This document shows, in pieces, positions 33,050 through 44,195 of a DNA stretch of 64,000 nucleotides (within the stretch, counting starts at the first letter, position 1; every line of letters begins with the position of its first letter). The stretch comes from Petaurus breviceps papuanus (lineage: Eukaryota; Chordata; Mammalia; Diprotodontia; Petauridae), in the NCBI GenBank assembly GCA_028583685.1, contig JAMXIF010000065.1, forward strand, positions 29,803,122 through 29,867,121, given 5' to 3'. Both the position numbers and the translations under genes were made by a program. The notes beneath the pieces are model-generated. The model was given only the letters and a program-made list of their open reading frames with translations, did not search any database and was not told where the DNA came from.

Positions 33050-33640
33050 AAAAGATATCAAAAGGCACAGATTATTCATATAAATTTTGGTCACCCTACA
33101 TTTTGGAAGAGAAGCAATCAGTTCAACTCAACTCTCTGCATCTGCATCCATTTGTCACATGGAGGTCCAAAAGTTGCTTGGAACATTTTTTCAACAGTTT
33201 TGCTTTCCAGGGTTTCCTCCCTGAATCCAGGTCAAAGCTTCTGTCTTCATTTTCCCATTACTCACATGGCATCACACTCCTTCCTAGTAAACAGGGCAGA
33301 AGTTCACAAGTGTTTCTTCCCCAGAAGACAAGATCAGAGAGCTATAGTGTAAAACCATTTTCAAACCATCAAACAAGATGGCCCCTGCTTCCCATGAATA
33401 CGAAAGAAAGAAGAAGCATTTATAGTTCTGGTCTCTTTCTGGACACTTCACCCTGGTATTTGGAGCAAAGTAAGATAAAGGAAATTATGTAGTCACTGAT
33501 GTGCAGTAAACCTTGGCGCTAACCCACTGCTCTAGGCCTACTGGGGACCATTGACTTCCACTTTGGGACTCTATATTAATGTGTTTTTTCTTCCTGATCA
33601 CTAATCACTATTCACTTTTCCTCCTGAGATTCACAATTAC
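33050..33640. other. No repeat recognised; two overlapping frames, not called
   Basis: Plus-strand frames of 111 and 129 codons overlap at 33017-33492. The first starts in the CA repeat. Neither has a recognisable family, signal peptide or clear start context, and their overlap argues against both. Confidence 0.4.
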
Positions 33641-34060
33641 ATTACACACAGCCATCCTGATTAGGCAAAGCATTTCCAGCTCCCGATTTAATCCGAATGT
33701 TTATTAAACTCTTTCTGGAGAAAAGAAAATTAAATTATTTTAGTAAAACTAGACCTTTATTAGTATACCAGTAAGCATGTAATGTTTATTACAGCTTAGA
33801 GATTTCAGTAAAAGCCTTTTAACAAAACTCAGTTTGCAGTTGTCCCACAGCAATTTTCTTTGATTCAGTGGTAATTAACAATTAGGCACCTAGATAATCT
33901 AGGATGAGCCATGGTAAGGGTGATTGACAACTAGATAAATGATAAAGAAATACTGATGAGGGGAGAACTGACTTATAAGGACTGACTCAGAATCAGTGTC
34001 ACAACCATGAAGTGGTTCTGGAAATTTTAATCTGTTCACCAAATCTCTTCCTAGTAGATC
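33641..34060. other. Repeat-poor island, candidate conserved non-coding sequence
   Basis: About 400 bases without repeat landmarks, with clustered ATTA/TAAT cores ('gaaaattaaattatttta', 'tggtaattaacaattaggc', 'gatttaatccgaatgttt'). No coding frame. Confidence 0.38.
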
Positions 34061-34079
34061 TACGGATTAAAGATCAGAA

Positions 34080-34203
34080 AGAATCAAAGCTGCAAAGGAT
34101 CTCAGAAATCATTTAACCTCCTAATTCTCCAGATCAGGGAACAGAGTTTCAGAGGCAAAGTGGCTTGCCCATGATCATAAAGCTATTAGAAGTTGGACTC
34201 AAG
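34080..34203 (-). mobile_element. MIR3/L3-type tail repeat, antisense
   Basis: 'gctgcaaaggatctcagaaa', 'ccagatcagggaacagagtt', 'agtggcttgcccatgatca', 'agctattagaagttggact'. It is cut off where the next element begins. Confidence 0.7.
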
Positions 34204-34390
34204 GATGTTCTGGTAACATTTAACAATGGGCTCTCCAAAAATGAAGGATGCACTTTTAATTTTGATCTGCGTTATTAACATTTTCCCCTTGAATCACTTC
34301 ATTAAAACTGGAAAGTCAATGACAAAACAAATCAAGTCCTAATTTGTAGCATTTGCTAATTTCTAGGGTGTAAATGCTCTCAAAGAAAGG
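34204..34390 (+). mobile_element. Non-autonomous DNA-transposon-like repeat, copy A
   Basis: 'gttctggtaacatttaacaa', 'cttttaattttgatctgcgt', 'tattaacattttcccctt', 'agcatttgctaatttctag', 'gtgtaaatgctctcaaa'. The same blocks recur in the same order at 52030 and 53545. I associate the 'gctggtaaatgtttaacaa' opening with a MER63-like hAT group, with low certainty. Confidence 0.6.
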
Positions 34391-34964
34391 TTAAGGAGAT
34401 GACTCCATCACATCTCTACATTTAGAGACATGATTTGAACACAGGTCTTTCAAATGACCATAATCATAACCAAAAGAGCAATGGAATTCAAAATCAAAAC
34501 GTGGGCACAGTATGAAGTATTTATTATCTTCATCATTGTATTTACTACTGAAGTTTTCCTAGAGCTGTTTTCATTGAGTCTGTACAAGATGAGCTCACAT
34601 GCCAATACTTTAACTATTAAAAAATAATCATTGTATCTCCCTGGACAAAAGTCGGCCAAACATTCAACACAAAAAAAGTTATAGGAGGATTGAATTTGCC
34701 CCTTAACTATTTCTTTCTGAACTCCATGCAAAGTTAAGAACTAGAATTATTCTAGAACTACATCAACCACAAAAATAACCATTTTTGTTACTGCTTTTTA
34801 CATAGTTTGTCACTCACCAAAATCTCCCCCTCCCATCCTCATCCCTACCCTGTCATCATAACCTGCTCTTAACAAAAAAAGTAATTGAGCAAATCAAAGA
34901 GATGCTTTGACCACCTCTGACAATCTATGCCCAGTTCTACATTGATAGCCGGCCCTAGATATGA
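34391..34964. other. No feature recognised
   Basis: Plain AT-rich sequence. The 93-codon minus frame at 34450-34731 has no known family. Confidence 0.4.
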
Positions 34965-35145
34965 AGGCAGCTGGGTGGTGTAGGGGACAGAGCACTGAGC
35001 TTCCAGTCCAGACGACCCGAGTTCAAATCCCAGACTCATACACTCACCAGATGTGTGATCCTAGATAAGTCATTTAACCTGTCTGCCTCAGTTTTCTCAA
35101 CTGGAAAGTGGAGATAATAGCAATTACTTCCAGGGTTGTTCTCCC
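34965..35145 (+). mobile_element. CORE-SINE of Mar1/Ther-1 type
   Basis: 'ggcagctgggtggtgtaggg' (head), 'gagttcaaatcccagactca' (B-box), 'cctagataagtcatttaacc' (core), 'ctgcctcagttttctcaact', 'ggagataatagcaattact'. Confidence 0.9.
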
Positions 35146-35234
35146 TACCTTTCTCTAGAGAAAAGGGAAGTATGTTTTATCCCCAGTCATCTGGAGTCAA
35201 CTGATCACTGCATTGATGTGAAACTTGATGTCTC

Positions 35235-35455
35235 TCAGGGCTGTTTTCCTCTGTATTATTTAGATGACCATGTTTATTCTTTTGTTTCTGTTAACTTCAA
35301 ACTGAATTAGTTCATATATGTCTTCTTAAATTTATCTAAATTCCTCAAGTGATTCATTTTTTTACCACATGGTCATATTCTATTTCATTTACATACTATA
35401 ATTTGGTCAGTCATTTCCTAATTGATCAGCCCAATTTTGTAAAGTTTCGTTTTAT
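35235..35455 (-). mobile_element. L1 LINE 3' region, antisense
   Basis: 'agttcatatatgtcttctta', 'tcatattctatttcatttac', 'atactataatttggtcagtc', 'ttcctaattgatcagccca' follow the antisense marsupial L1 3' order. Confidence 0.7.
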
Positions 35456-35509
35456 TTCTTGTTTCTGTTTCTGGTACCACCGAATTTCTACTGTGACTAC
35501 TATATTTTA

Positions 35510-35655
35510 TCTGGGGGATTCTTCTTAGGGAATTGGAATCGGAGCTCTTTGAAGGAAGAATGTGTCTTTGCTTTTCTCTGCATCTCCAGCACTTGTCACA
35601 GTGCCTGGTACTAGTAGGGACTGAGTACGAACTTACTGATGATGATATTCCCAAT
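35510..35655 (+). mobile_element. L2 LINE 3' end, sense
   Basis: 'tcggagctctttgaaggaag', 'gcatctccagcacttgtcac', 'agtgcctggtactagtaggg': the L2 terminus in sense. Confidence 0.78.
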
Positions 35656-35748
35656 CGCCAATAAGTGTTTAAAAGTTAAAAAGGACAGACACTTTTCTAT
35701 CGAATGAACCAAGATCTTGTGAAACCTGCAACACTCTGCTTCTACTCA

Positions 35749-35988
35749 CTGTTGTTCATTCGTTTCAATCCTGTCTGACCCTTCATGACCCCATTTGGCG
35801 TTTTCTTGACAAAGATACAGTTTGTCTTTTCCTCATCTAGCTCATTTTACAGATGAGGAAACTGAGGCACAAAGGGTTAAATGACTTGTCGAGGGTCACA
35901 CAGTTTGTCAATGTCTGATATTGCATTTGAATTCATGTCTTCCTGAATACAGTTTGGGTGTTCTCTCCATTGCATCACCTAGCTGCCT
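35749..35988 (-). mobile_element. Mar1-type CORE-SINE, full length
   Basis: 'gttgttcattcgtttcaatc', 'gaccccatttggcgttttct', 'cagatgaggaaactgaggca', 'cttgtcgagggtcacacagt', 'tcacctagctgcct'. The duplication at its ends is unclear. Confidence 0.9.
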
Positions 35989-35994
35989 ACTTCC

Positions 35995-36400
35995 CTTCAC
36001 TAAGTGCTAAAAGAGCCAAAAACCAGACCTGTGTGAATCAAACCTCAACCACAAAATTGTGGCCTCCCCTCAGAAGCTAAGATGTTTCCCCGAATCCAGA
36101 GGCTAAACAACACAGCTAAGCAAGAAAACATTTCTTTCCACATTAGCCCTGAGCCAGTGTACTAAGCTCATAATGGCAGAGATTGGTGTGAGCAGCCAGG
36201 ATTATAAAGTTTAATCATCAGAGACTGTGTGACACATTGCATAAGGTTCTGGAATCCATAATCTGGCAAGTGTATAAATGCTGTAATTATCCCCAGCTTC
36301 TTATGCCTGCTCTGAGAACCACTGCCTCTGAGGCAGGGTCCTTGATTTGTAGAATCATGGGGGAGCTGAATCCTGCTGACACCAGGCTTTTTCCACATCT
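35995..36400. other. No feature recognised
   Basis: Fairly GC-balanced sequence without repeat landmarks. Two short overlapping minus frames (36168-36493) have no known family. Confidence 0.4.
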
Positions 36401-36404
36401 ACAG

Positions 36405-36645
36405 TGAGTCAGTGTGATGTGGTGGGTAGAGCACAGGGCCAGAAGCCCAGAATAGGTCCAAAGATTTAGATCTAAAAGGGACCAAGAGGCCAAGCAGCTT
36501 AATCCTTCCTTCTCTCCTTTTCTCTTTTTTTCTTTCTTTCTTTTCTTTTTTAACAGTTAAGGAAACAGAATAAGTGACTTGCCTGTGTCACGTAGGTAAT
36601 AAACCAGATTCAAACTTCTCTTTTGTCACTCCAGAGCCAATGATC
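36405..36645. mobile_element. SINE head fragment plus MIR3/L3-type tail
   Basis: 36405-36450 carries a sense CORE-SINE head ('gatgtggtgggtagagcaca'). 36450-36640 carries 'tttagatctaaaagggacca', 'cagttaaggaaacagaataa', 'gtgacttgcctgtgtcacgt' in antisense-tail order. Both are decayed. Confidence 0.55.
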
Positions 36646-36689
36646 TTTCCACTATGTCAACCATCTCCTGCACTAGAAAGAGTGATATA

Positions 36690-36821
36690 TTAGTAATATT
36701 CATCTAATAACCTGGATTCAAATCACCCATCTGACAGTTACTTGCTATTTGACCACAGGTAAGTTAATTAATTTCTCTGAGTTTCGAATTCTTTTCAAAG
36801 ACTCATTGTAAAGTGTGTACC
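36690..36821 (+). mobile_element. MIR-type SINE fragment, target of a solo LTR
   Basis: 'cctggattcaaatcacccat', 'tgacagttacttgctatttg', 'ggtaagttaattaatttctc', 'tgagtttcgaattcttttc' in sense. The element is cut at the LTR start. Confidence 0.7.
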
Positions 36822-37372
36822 TGTAATGGGAATGTAAATTTTTAAGATCTTCCCTGCCCCTAGGCTAAAGTGCACCTGGAGCCTGTGGTGGGAGGCTTGT
36901 TTTTCAGGAGATACTTTGTGATTGGGCAGTGGGTCAAGAAGATTGTTACATTCTCTGAGCCAGGAGAAGGCTATATAAGCCCTGATGTGAGGCTTTGCTT
37001 TGGGGCTCACTTTGAGAAGTGTTGTGTAATTTGACCGGAGTAGACTCTGGGCAGCCGTTGTTGAGAGCCTTTGAAAATCCAGATGTTGATGCTTCCCTCT
37101 GTGGTAACTGGGATTAGATATGGATGTATGTAATGGTAGGACAGTTTGGAAGCCTGTCTGTTGAAATGTTCTTGTAACTTATGCTTGTAACCTCTGTATA
37201 CTCTGAAGTTTGGGGTGCTGACCTTTTCCCCCTGAACTAGGTAAATGAGACATGTTTGGTTGATTAAAGTAAGCTTGTTAACCCATTTTGAGTTGCTTTC
37301 CTTTAGCAAAGCAGAGATCTAAGAACCTGTGTTGGCAGCCACCCTGGGGAGGCTGGGGTGCTTGCTTCCATA
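36822..37372 (+). mobile_element. Solo LTR of an endogenous retrovirus-like element (fossil), copy A
   Basis: Starts TGTAATGGGAATG. It carries a TATA-like 'ctatataagccc' (about 36970) and a polyadenylation-like 'gattaaag' (about 37262). It ends near 'gtgcttgcttccata', inside a perfect 5-bp duplication (gtacc, 36817-36821 and 37373-37377). It aligns throughout with the LTR at 52346. No internal region or second LTR is nearby, which fits recombination between two LTRs in the past. Family unknown; diverged enough to be old. Confidence 0.85.
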
Positions 37373-37479
37373 GTACCCTATTTTCAGAATTATTGTATCT
37401 TTTCTTTATTTAAAAACAAAAACAAAACAAAAACTAAGAGGCTTTTTAAAAAAGGCATAACTATTTTCTGTTTCTTTTT

Positions 37480-38330
37480 TAAAATTTTATTTTTAATTTA
37501 TGGGATAAAGCAGCCATTTCCTTAACAGTATAATAATAATTTTTATAAGATTGCACACAAAACTGCCAATCTATTATGTACAACTTCCTATTCTTTTTAA
37601 ATACATGAAAAAGTAATCATCTAAATGTGTTTTTTTTTTCCTTTTTTCTCTCCTCCCTCACCACAAAAAGCTGTGTAAAGCACGTTTTGGTATAAAGAAT
37701 GATGCTCAGGATCTTTGTACAATTAATAGGTGGTAGTGAGAGGTTGGTACACAGCATCACAATTTGAAATATGCATCATGTAATCTTTAACTGTGCCTTG
37801 AAACACTATAATTAAATCCATTTTCATTCACAAAAGGTCCTTTAAATTAAAAGTTAAAAGAGCAGGAAAATCAATAAGCCAATAACAAATCAACACAGCT
37901 AATGGATTTCCAATTGTAATATATTACGTCAATTTAGCATACATTGCTTAGTTACCTTTTCAAGATGGAAAACCAGTAGACATTTTTAATTGATTTTAAT
38001 TTCACAAAATGCTTTTAGCTTTCATTCTGTAAAAACCAGTGGGTCCCAGAAAAAGACTTCTGTTACCTTGTCACATCAAATTATTGATTAATTTCTTCAT
38101 GCAGGAGAAACCTTATAAAACCAAGTGTCTCTGAAATATACAAATATTACATTTTTGTTTTAATTTTTTTATCTAAAAAGAGCTCCAAATGATTCCAAAC
38201 AAGTATGCCAAAATTTGTTCAGAAGGTCTCTATGATGTGGCTCATTTCTATAGTGAAAATATGAGCAGATTCATAACTAGGGTGCAGTAATCAGAGGATA
38301 GTTCAGGGTAATTACACCCAGGAGTTCACT
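37480..38330. other. Long repeat-poor island, candidate conserved non-coding sequence
   Basis: About 850 bases with no repeat landmark, the longest such stretch in the window. It has many TAAT/ATTA and TGATTAAT-type motifs ('tttttaattgattttaattt', 'attattgattaatttct', 'actataattaaatcca') plus 'tattacgtcaattt'. No coding frame. It resembles a regulatory block near a developmental gene, but this is inference only. Confidence 0.38.
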
Positions 38331-38334
38331 TCTT

Positions 38335-40150
38335 ACCAAGATCAGTCCTTCAGGAAACTTTTATTAAACATCTACTTTGTTCCAGGCATTGTGCTAAGAA
38401 GTAGGCAAGAGACACCTTCTGTCCTAAAGGAGTTCACAATATAATGGGGGAGAAAACAAGCAAACTGGTATTTATAACTAGCTTATATTCAGGATAAATA
38501 TGAAATAGTTAACAGAGGGAAGGCACTAATATTAAGAATTTGGAAATAATTCCTGTAGAAGACAAAATTATAGTTGGGAATTAAAGAAAGACAGGGAATC
38601 AGGGAGAGTGTTCCAGGCATGGGAAAAAGCCAGAAGAAAAAAAATGTTTGGAGCTAAGAGACGAAGTGTCTTGTTTGTGGAACAGTAAGGAGGTCAATGT
38701 CATTAGATCAAAAGGTACATGTCAGGGAATGAGATGTAAGAAAACTGTAAAGAAAGGAGGAACATAGGTTATAATGAGCTTTGAATGCCACAGGATTTAG
38801 TATTTGGTCCTGGAGGAGATAGGAAGCCCCTGGGTTTTACTGAGCAGGGAGATTACATGGTCAAACAGGTGCTTTAGAAAAATCACTTCAAAGGCTAAAT
38901 ACAAGGTGGTTTGGAATGGGGAGAGACTTAAGGCAGGCAAATCCACTGTAAAGCTATTACAATAGTCCAAGTGTAAGGTGATGAGAGCCCGTACTAGGAT
39001 GGTGACCTAGCAGGAAAGAAAGGGGCATATTCAGATGTTGCAAAGGTGAAATTGAGAGGTCTTGATAACAAATTACATATGGTGGGTGCAAGACAGTGAG
39101 GAGCTAAGCCAGAGATGTAGGTTGTAAGCCTTGGGGACAGGAAGGTTGGTGGTGACTTTGACAGTACTAGGAAAGTTGGGGGCGGATTTTGGGAAACAAT
39201 GATGAGTTTAATTTTGAAAACATATTGTTTAACATCTACTGGATGTACATTTTGAGATGTATATAAGGCAACTGGAGACATAAGACTGGAGGTAAGCACA
39301 GAGCTTAGGGCATCATGGACAGATTAGGGAATGATCAGAATACAGAAGGCAAGTGAATCCATGGGGGTTAATGAAATCACAAAGGGCAGTAGTAGAGAAG
39401 TATCAAAACTGAGCCCTGAGGGATACAGATGGCTGGAGAATATGATCTGCAAGAGGATTCGCCCAAGTAGACTAAGCAGAGGTAGGAAGAGAACTATGAG
39501 AGAGTAATATGCCAAAAGTACAGAAAGAAGAGAGTATCAAGGAGGAGTGATCAGTAGTGTCCAAGACTGCAGGAAGGTCAAAAAAGAATGAGGTCTGAGA
39601 AAAGGTCATTAAATTTGGTGATTAAAAGGTCACTGGAACTGTGGAAAAAACAATTGCTGTGGAATGATGAAGTCAAAAGCAAGATTATAAGGGGTTAAGA
39701 AAAAAGTGAGAAGAAAGAAAATGAAAACACCTATTGCAGATTGCCTTCTCAAGGAGGTTAGCCACAATAGGCAGAAGACATATAGGACCATACTTAGCAG
39801 GGATGGGTTTTTTGGAGGTTTTTTTTAGTATGGGAGAGACATGGGAATATTTGTAAGTAAAATGGGAGGAGCCAATAGATGGGGATAAATTGAAGATGTT
39901 ATCAAGTCAAGTTAGGGACTCAAGAAAATATGTTGATGATGATGGTGATGATTATGATGATGGTAAGAAGGCTAGGGACCCAAGAAGAAGAGAGAATAGA
40001 TTTGAACTGGTTCACTAGGGATCAAAATGGTGAAAAGAAGAGAGGCCAACGCAAGGGTGAAGGCCTAGGAGAAAACTGAGAAATGAGGGAATTGGTGATC
40101 ACACCGTGAATGAAGTATAAGGAGGAAAAACAGAGGGAGGGGTAGAAAGC
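38335..40150 (-). mobile_element. L2 LINE, antisense, about 1.8 kb including RT domain
   Basis: Starts with the antisense L2 terminus ('cttttattaaacatctactt', 'ccaggcattgtgctaag'). It passes through 'gagtgttccaggcatgggaa', 'tttgaatgccacaggattta', 'cattacaatagtccaagtgt'-like and 'gagccctgagggatacagat', and reaches the RT-domain side ('tcctgcagtcttggacact' on the minus strand, about 39560). It is one of the longest L2 copies here and is unbroken by SINEs, but full of stops. Confidence 0.88.
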
Positions 40151-40159
40151 CAATAGATT

Positions 40160-41130
40160 ATGGTTAGATTAGGGTTTTTCAGGTGGTCATAGTTTATTGT
40201 TCAATAATAGAAATAATTTAGACACCTGTAGCTCATACAACAGTGAGCAATATTTGAATGGAATGTGACAGGCTGAATTTATTATATTCTTAAAAGGAAA
40301 CGCAAGTTGTACATAATAGACATTTGCAATTTCATGTACAAGCAAGCCTGTTTTCCTATTCTGCTTTGTATATGAAATGCTCATTTTATTCATTTTTGTT
40401 AAATTCAGGATAAAGTAATTAACAATGATAATAATAAAATGAGAGGGCTGAACTAAATCACTTCCTACTTCTAAATTTAAGAAACTCTGATGCTATTTGA
40501 TAGGAAAGAAACAGATGTTTGTCTTATATGGAAAGCTGTGTATTTCTTTTTGAATTATATATCTCCATACCTAAGAGATCTAAATATCAGGAGTGAATTT
40601 AGCTTTAGTGTCCATGTGGAAATGTCTACTTCACTCTAAAAATGTGTAAGAGTTTTGACTGCCATAGCAGAAAAACCCCAATTTTATCCTTGGCTAGAAA
40701 AATAAAAATAAAAAAAGCAGTTGCTGCAAAAAACAAAAGGAATTGTTACAAGAAAGGACTCTTCTTAGAGCTGACCAATATCTCCAGCAGCATATTCTGG
40801 GGCTGTTTGCATGCTGACTTCTTTTCTTGTTTCCTAGAAATGAAGTTGCATCTTCAAATGTATTATCCAAGAGTGGTCCTTTACTCAATCCATAGAAAGA
40901 GGCTCATTTTTTATTATGGATTATTTCTCTTCTTTAGAAAAAATATAAAAAGAACCGTAACTAAAGTACAGCTAGAGAACATGGCCCCAAGACCAGTTTT
41001 CAAACTCAGAGCTTACTCTGAATTCAATGGCATCTTTGAACCTGAATCAGCTGCCTGAGCAAATGGAGAAGCAGGAGCAAAGAAAAGAACCCTTTGTCCC
41101 TGTAGGCTTCATAACACAACCTTACCATCA
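40160..41130. other. Repeat-poor; holds the longest ATG frame, not called as a gene
   Basis: The plus frame 40642-41058 (138 codons) starts MCKSFDCHSRK and ends with FNGIFEPESAA. It has no family I know, no upstream promoter or Kozak support, and a K/N/I/F-rich composition typical of chance frames. A splice-acceptor-like 'cttgtttcctag' lies inside it. I treat it as unassigned sequence. Confidence 0.4.
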
Positions 41131-41132
41131 AT

Positions 41133-41362
41133 TGTTGTTGTGTAGTCAATTCAGTCATGTCCAACTCTTAGTGACCTCATTTTTCAGACTTTCTTGGCAA
41201 AGATACTCTAAAGGGTTGCTATTTTCTTCTCCAGATCACTTTACAGATGAGGAAACTGAGGCAAACAGGGTAAAGTGACTTGCCCAGGGTCACACAGCTA
41301 GTATCTGAATCCAAGGCAGATCCAAGTCCAGGACTCTATCCACTATGCCATCTAGTTGTCCA
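41133..41362 (-). mobile_element. Mar1-type CORE-SINE, full length
   Basis: 'gttgttgtgtagtcaattca', 'tcatgtccaactcttagtga', 'cagatgaggaaactgaggca', 'gtgacttgcccagggtcaca', 'tatgccatctagttgtcc'. Confidence 0.92.
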
Positions 41363-41364
41363 AT

Positions 41365-41849
41365 GCCTTATCGTTAAAAGAGGAGACAAAAGTGTATCAC
41401 CACAGTAATTACTGCACTTGTTACCAAAAAATGGGCATATTCTGCCTCCTTAAGCTTTTTCGGTGGTGATAGCTGTGATAGCTTGCAGTGAGGTGGAGGG
41501 GGGAATTCATATCTGTTATTTCATCACTGGGAGGAATTCCTAGTTTGGAAAATCATGCTGCTTTGTTCTATTTCCTTTAAGGACTGAAGGACTTGATGAA
41601 AAGACAATCAATAGCATAAATTCAATAATAATAATGTTTTAGGATCAATATCATGATTCTAGGGAAAGTACAAACTATAAAGTAATATGTAATTTTGAGT
41701 TATATTTATCATCATTACAATTTTGGTCAAAAGCAATAGAAGTCTGTATTGTATTTTTATTTTAAAAATTATTTCTATGATATATATTCAATATATATAT
41801 ACATATATATATAAATATTCAACATGAGGAAAAATACTTGTGAGTAATA
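41365..41849. other. No gene; (AT)n patch
   Basis: Ordinary sequence; an AT microsatellite lies at 41783-41816, just before the RPS4 pseudogene. Confidence 0.4.
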
Positions 41850-42268
41850 TAGGTAGAAAGAAAATAACAAAAAATATTTGTGCACACAAAAGGCATTCCT
41901 CACCTTGGTGACTCATCATGCCCATACCATCCATTACCCAAATCCTTTCATCAAATTGAGTAACACTGTCCAGATTGACATGGATTCTGGCAAGATCACT
42001 GATTTCATTGAGTTCTACACTGGTAACCTATGTATGTTGACCGGGGGAGCTAACTTGATGTGATCATGAGCAGGGAGACACATCTTGGCTCTTCTGATGT
42101 TGTTCGTATAGAAGATAGCAGTGGCAATAATTTCACTACTAGGCTCTCAAATATTTTTGTCTTTGGAAATGGTTCTAAGCCTTGAATCTCTCTTCCCTGA
42201 TTAAGCAGTATCTGCCTTACAATTGCTAAAGAAACAAGAGATTGGCAGCTAAACATAGCAGTATCTAA
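41850..42268 (+). pseudogene. RPS4X: RPS4 processed pseudogene (40S ribosomal protein S4), 5'-truncated
   Basis: RPS4 is a component of the small ribosomal subunit. Translated pieces follow the parent closely: [12 protein letters not shown]; after a one-base insertion [16 protein letters not shown]; then [30 protein letters not shown] short deletion removes the codons after GANL. The frame resumes with [25 protein letters not shown], then a stop replaces Trp of 'KPWISLP'. L-T-I-A-K-E-T-R-D-W-Q-L follows, and a TAA at 42266 matches the native stop. No introns interrupt it, so it is a retrocopy. About the first 130 codons are absent. The parent could be RPS4X or another RPS4 paralogue. Confidence 0.93.
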
Positions 42269-42269
42269 A

Positions 42270-43119
42270 TGATTGCAGATAATATTTCATAGGGTTTCAA
42301 TCAAAATTAAGACATTACAATAAAATTTTTAACAAGAAAAATGTGATTCTTCTACAAAAATATAAAATATATAGGCAAAGCAAGATATATCTTAACTTAG
42401 TCTCATAAAGTGTAATTGAACAAGCCATAAATGTCCTTCTCTTCTTTCACTGGATTAGGGTACTATGGGTATGAATGTTGCATAAACAAATATGTAGCTG
42501 TATTGGTAAGTTTTGTTCAGTTTCTTTTGTTTGTTACTTAGGACAGCTCACTATTTGGAGGATGGTTAGAGGACATATCCCAAAATGGATGATGTCAAAA
42601 CAAAAACATCAATAAAACTTCAAAAAAGAAAGCACCAAATATACTTTCTTTTTCAAACACCTAAATTTTTGGAGGTGACCCTGTATATGTTAAAAGGAAG
42701 GGGACCTCATCTCTGCTGTGTGTCCCCCAAGGGAAAGTGTCAAAAGATGTGGGGAAATGACTTCCATCTATGCCAGCACAACTCCTTCCTCCTGCTGTCA
42801 GTCTGATTTCCCAGTCATGAACAGAAGGCCTCTGGTACAAAGAACGGCAATTTTTCTTTTGATCTTAGACCTTCCATGTCCTGGTGTACCTGTAGCTAGA
42901 AAATGGAGAAAGCCCAGCTCCTAATGTATCTTTTCCTCTCCTATCTACAGCCTTTGGAGGGAAGAGTAGAACTGAAAGTAGGTTCCCATATGATCAAGTG
43001 ACTGAGTGCCTTCTACCTCATCTCATGTTCCACTTGTCTAAAGACCAATCTCCAGCTTCCTTTTGGGGAAAAAAAAACCTAGTATAATCCATTCAGTGAT
43101 GGCCATTTTCACAATCAGT
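42270..43119. other. No feature recognised
   Basis: No repeat landmark over about 850 bases. Overlapping plus frames of 73 and 68 codons (42585-42924) have no known family. Composition is unremarkable. Confidence 0.4.
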
Positions 43120-44195
43120 CATATACTATATATCCCTGTGATTTAGAATCCCTGTAGGTCATCATCCAAATCTCATTAGCCATCCTCCATCACCTGTTTC
43201 CTTATTCCCATAACTCTCAACTATCTGCCACCCACCCCTTCCACTGTGCCCTCTAAAATTCCGGTTCCATAGGCAATAAATATCCCTTCATCCTAAATCT
43301 TTTTCTCTCCTACTCCCTTAATTTTCTAGCTGTTACTGAAATCTGGTTTCCGTCCAATGATACGTCATTTCCAGTACTAATTGTACCTTCAGTCATTCTC
43401 CTTAGTTAAATAATTGACATAGAGGAATACTCCTTACTCCCTATTGTCATTTCCAAGTTCTCTCCCTATTTCCATCTTTACAGGGGGGAAATAAGGCTAT
43501 TTTCCATAAGCTCCTTCTTCTTTCCTCTTCCTCATCACATGTCTCGCATATGCCTTCTGCCTCTATCTCCTTGGCTCACCTCCAATCATAGCTTTCTAAA
43601 TACTGATCAGTTATCTCTAAGATGATGTCCAGGAAAAAAAAATTAAACTCAAAGTGATTTTCCTAAAGCACAGAAACTATGTCATTTCCCTACTACCAAA
43701 AACTCCAGTGATTTCCTATCACTTCCAGAATCAAATACAAAATCCTCAGCGTAGCATTCAAAGCCCTTCAAGAGCTAGCCCCCTCCAACCTTTCCCATCT
43801 TATATCTTACTCTCTGCTGTGTTTCATGCAAGGACAGCAGCCTCCTTGATGTGCCATGAAAAAGTCACTCCATCTCTTGGCTCCTCAATAGTCTGGAATC
43901 TTCTTCCTCCTCATCTCTCCCTACTGGCTTTCCTCGCTTCCTTTAAGTCTCAGCTAAAATCCAGTCTTCTTTAGGAAGCTTCCCCCCACCATAAACCTAT
44001 TATCTTCTCTATCTTATTCATTTCCTATTCGTACTTTTTTTTAAAATATGTTGGCTCCCCCGTTGAATTGTTAAGTTCCTGAGGTCAGGGACTTTCCTTT
44101 GCCTCTTTTTAAACCCCCAATATGTAGCACAATGCCTAGTACATATTAGGAGCTTAATAAATATTTCCTGACTGACTCACTGACTGGCAAGGGCT
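43120..44195 (+). mobile_element. L2 LINE, sense, ORF2 remnants and complete 3' end
   Basis: 'ttactgaaatctggtttccg' (endonuclease-domain 'TEIWF'-like, about 43333). Then 'gattttcctaaagcacagaa', 'gcattcaaagcccttcaaga', 'atcttcttcctcctcatctc', 'aagtctcagctaaaatccag', 'ctgaggtcagggactttcct' and 'aggagcttaataaatatttc', then a (TGAC)-like tail (ctgactgactcactgactgg). An internal deletion separates the endonuclease-like and C-terminal parts. The 106-codon frame at 43654-43974 lies in it. Confidence 0.88.

Noticed and set aside
33017-33492. Two overlapping plus-strand frames of 111 and 129 codons
   Set aside because: Different frames over the same bases, one starting in a CA repeat, neither with a known family.
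40642-41058. 138-codon plus-strand frame (longest ATG frame)
   Set aside because: No recognisable family, K/N/I/F-rich composition expected by chance in AT-rich DNA, no promoter or splice context that supports it.
43654-43974. 106-codon plus-strand frame
   Set aside because: Lies inside the sense L2 copy.
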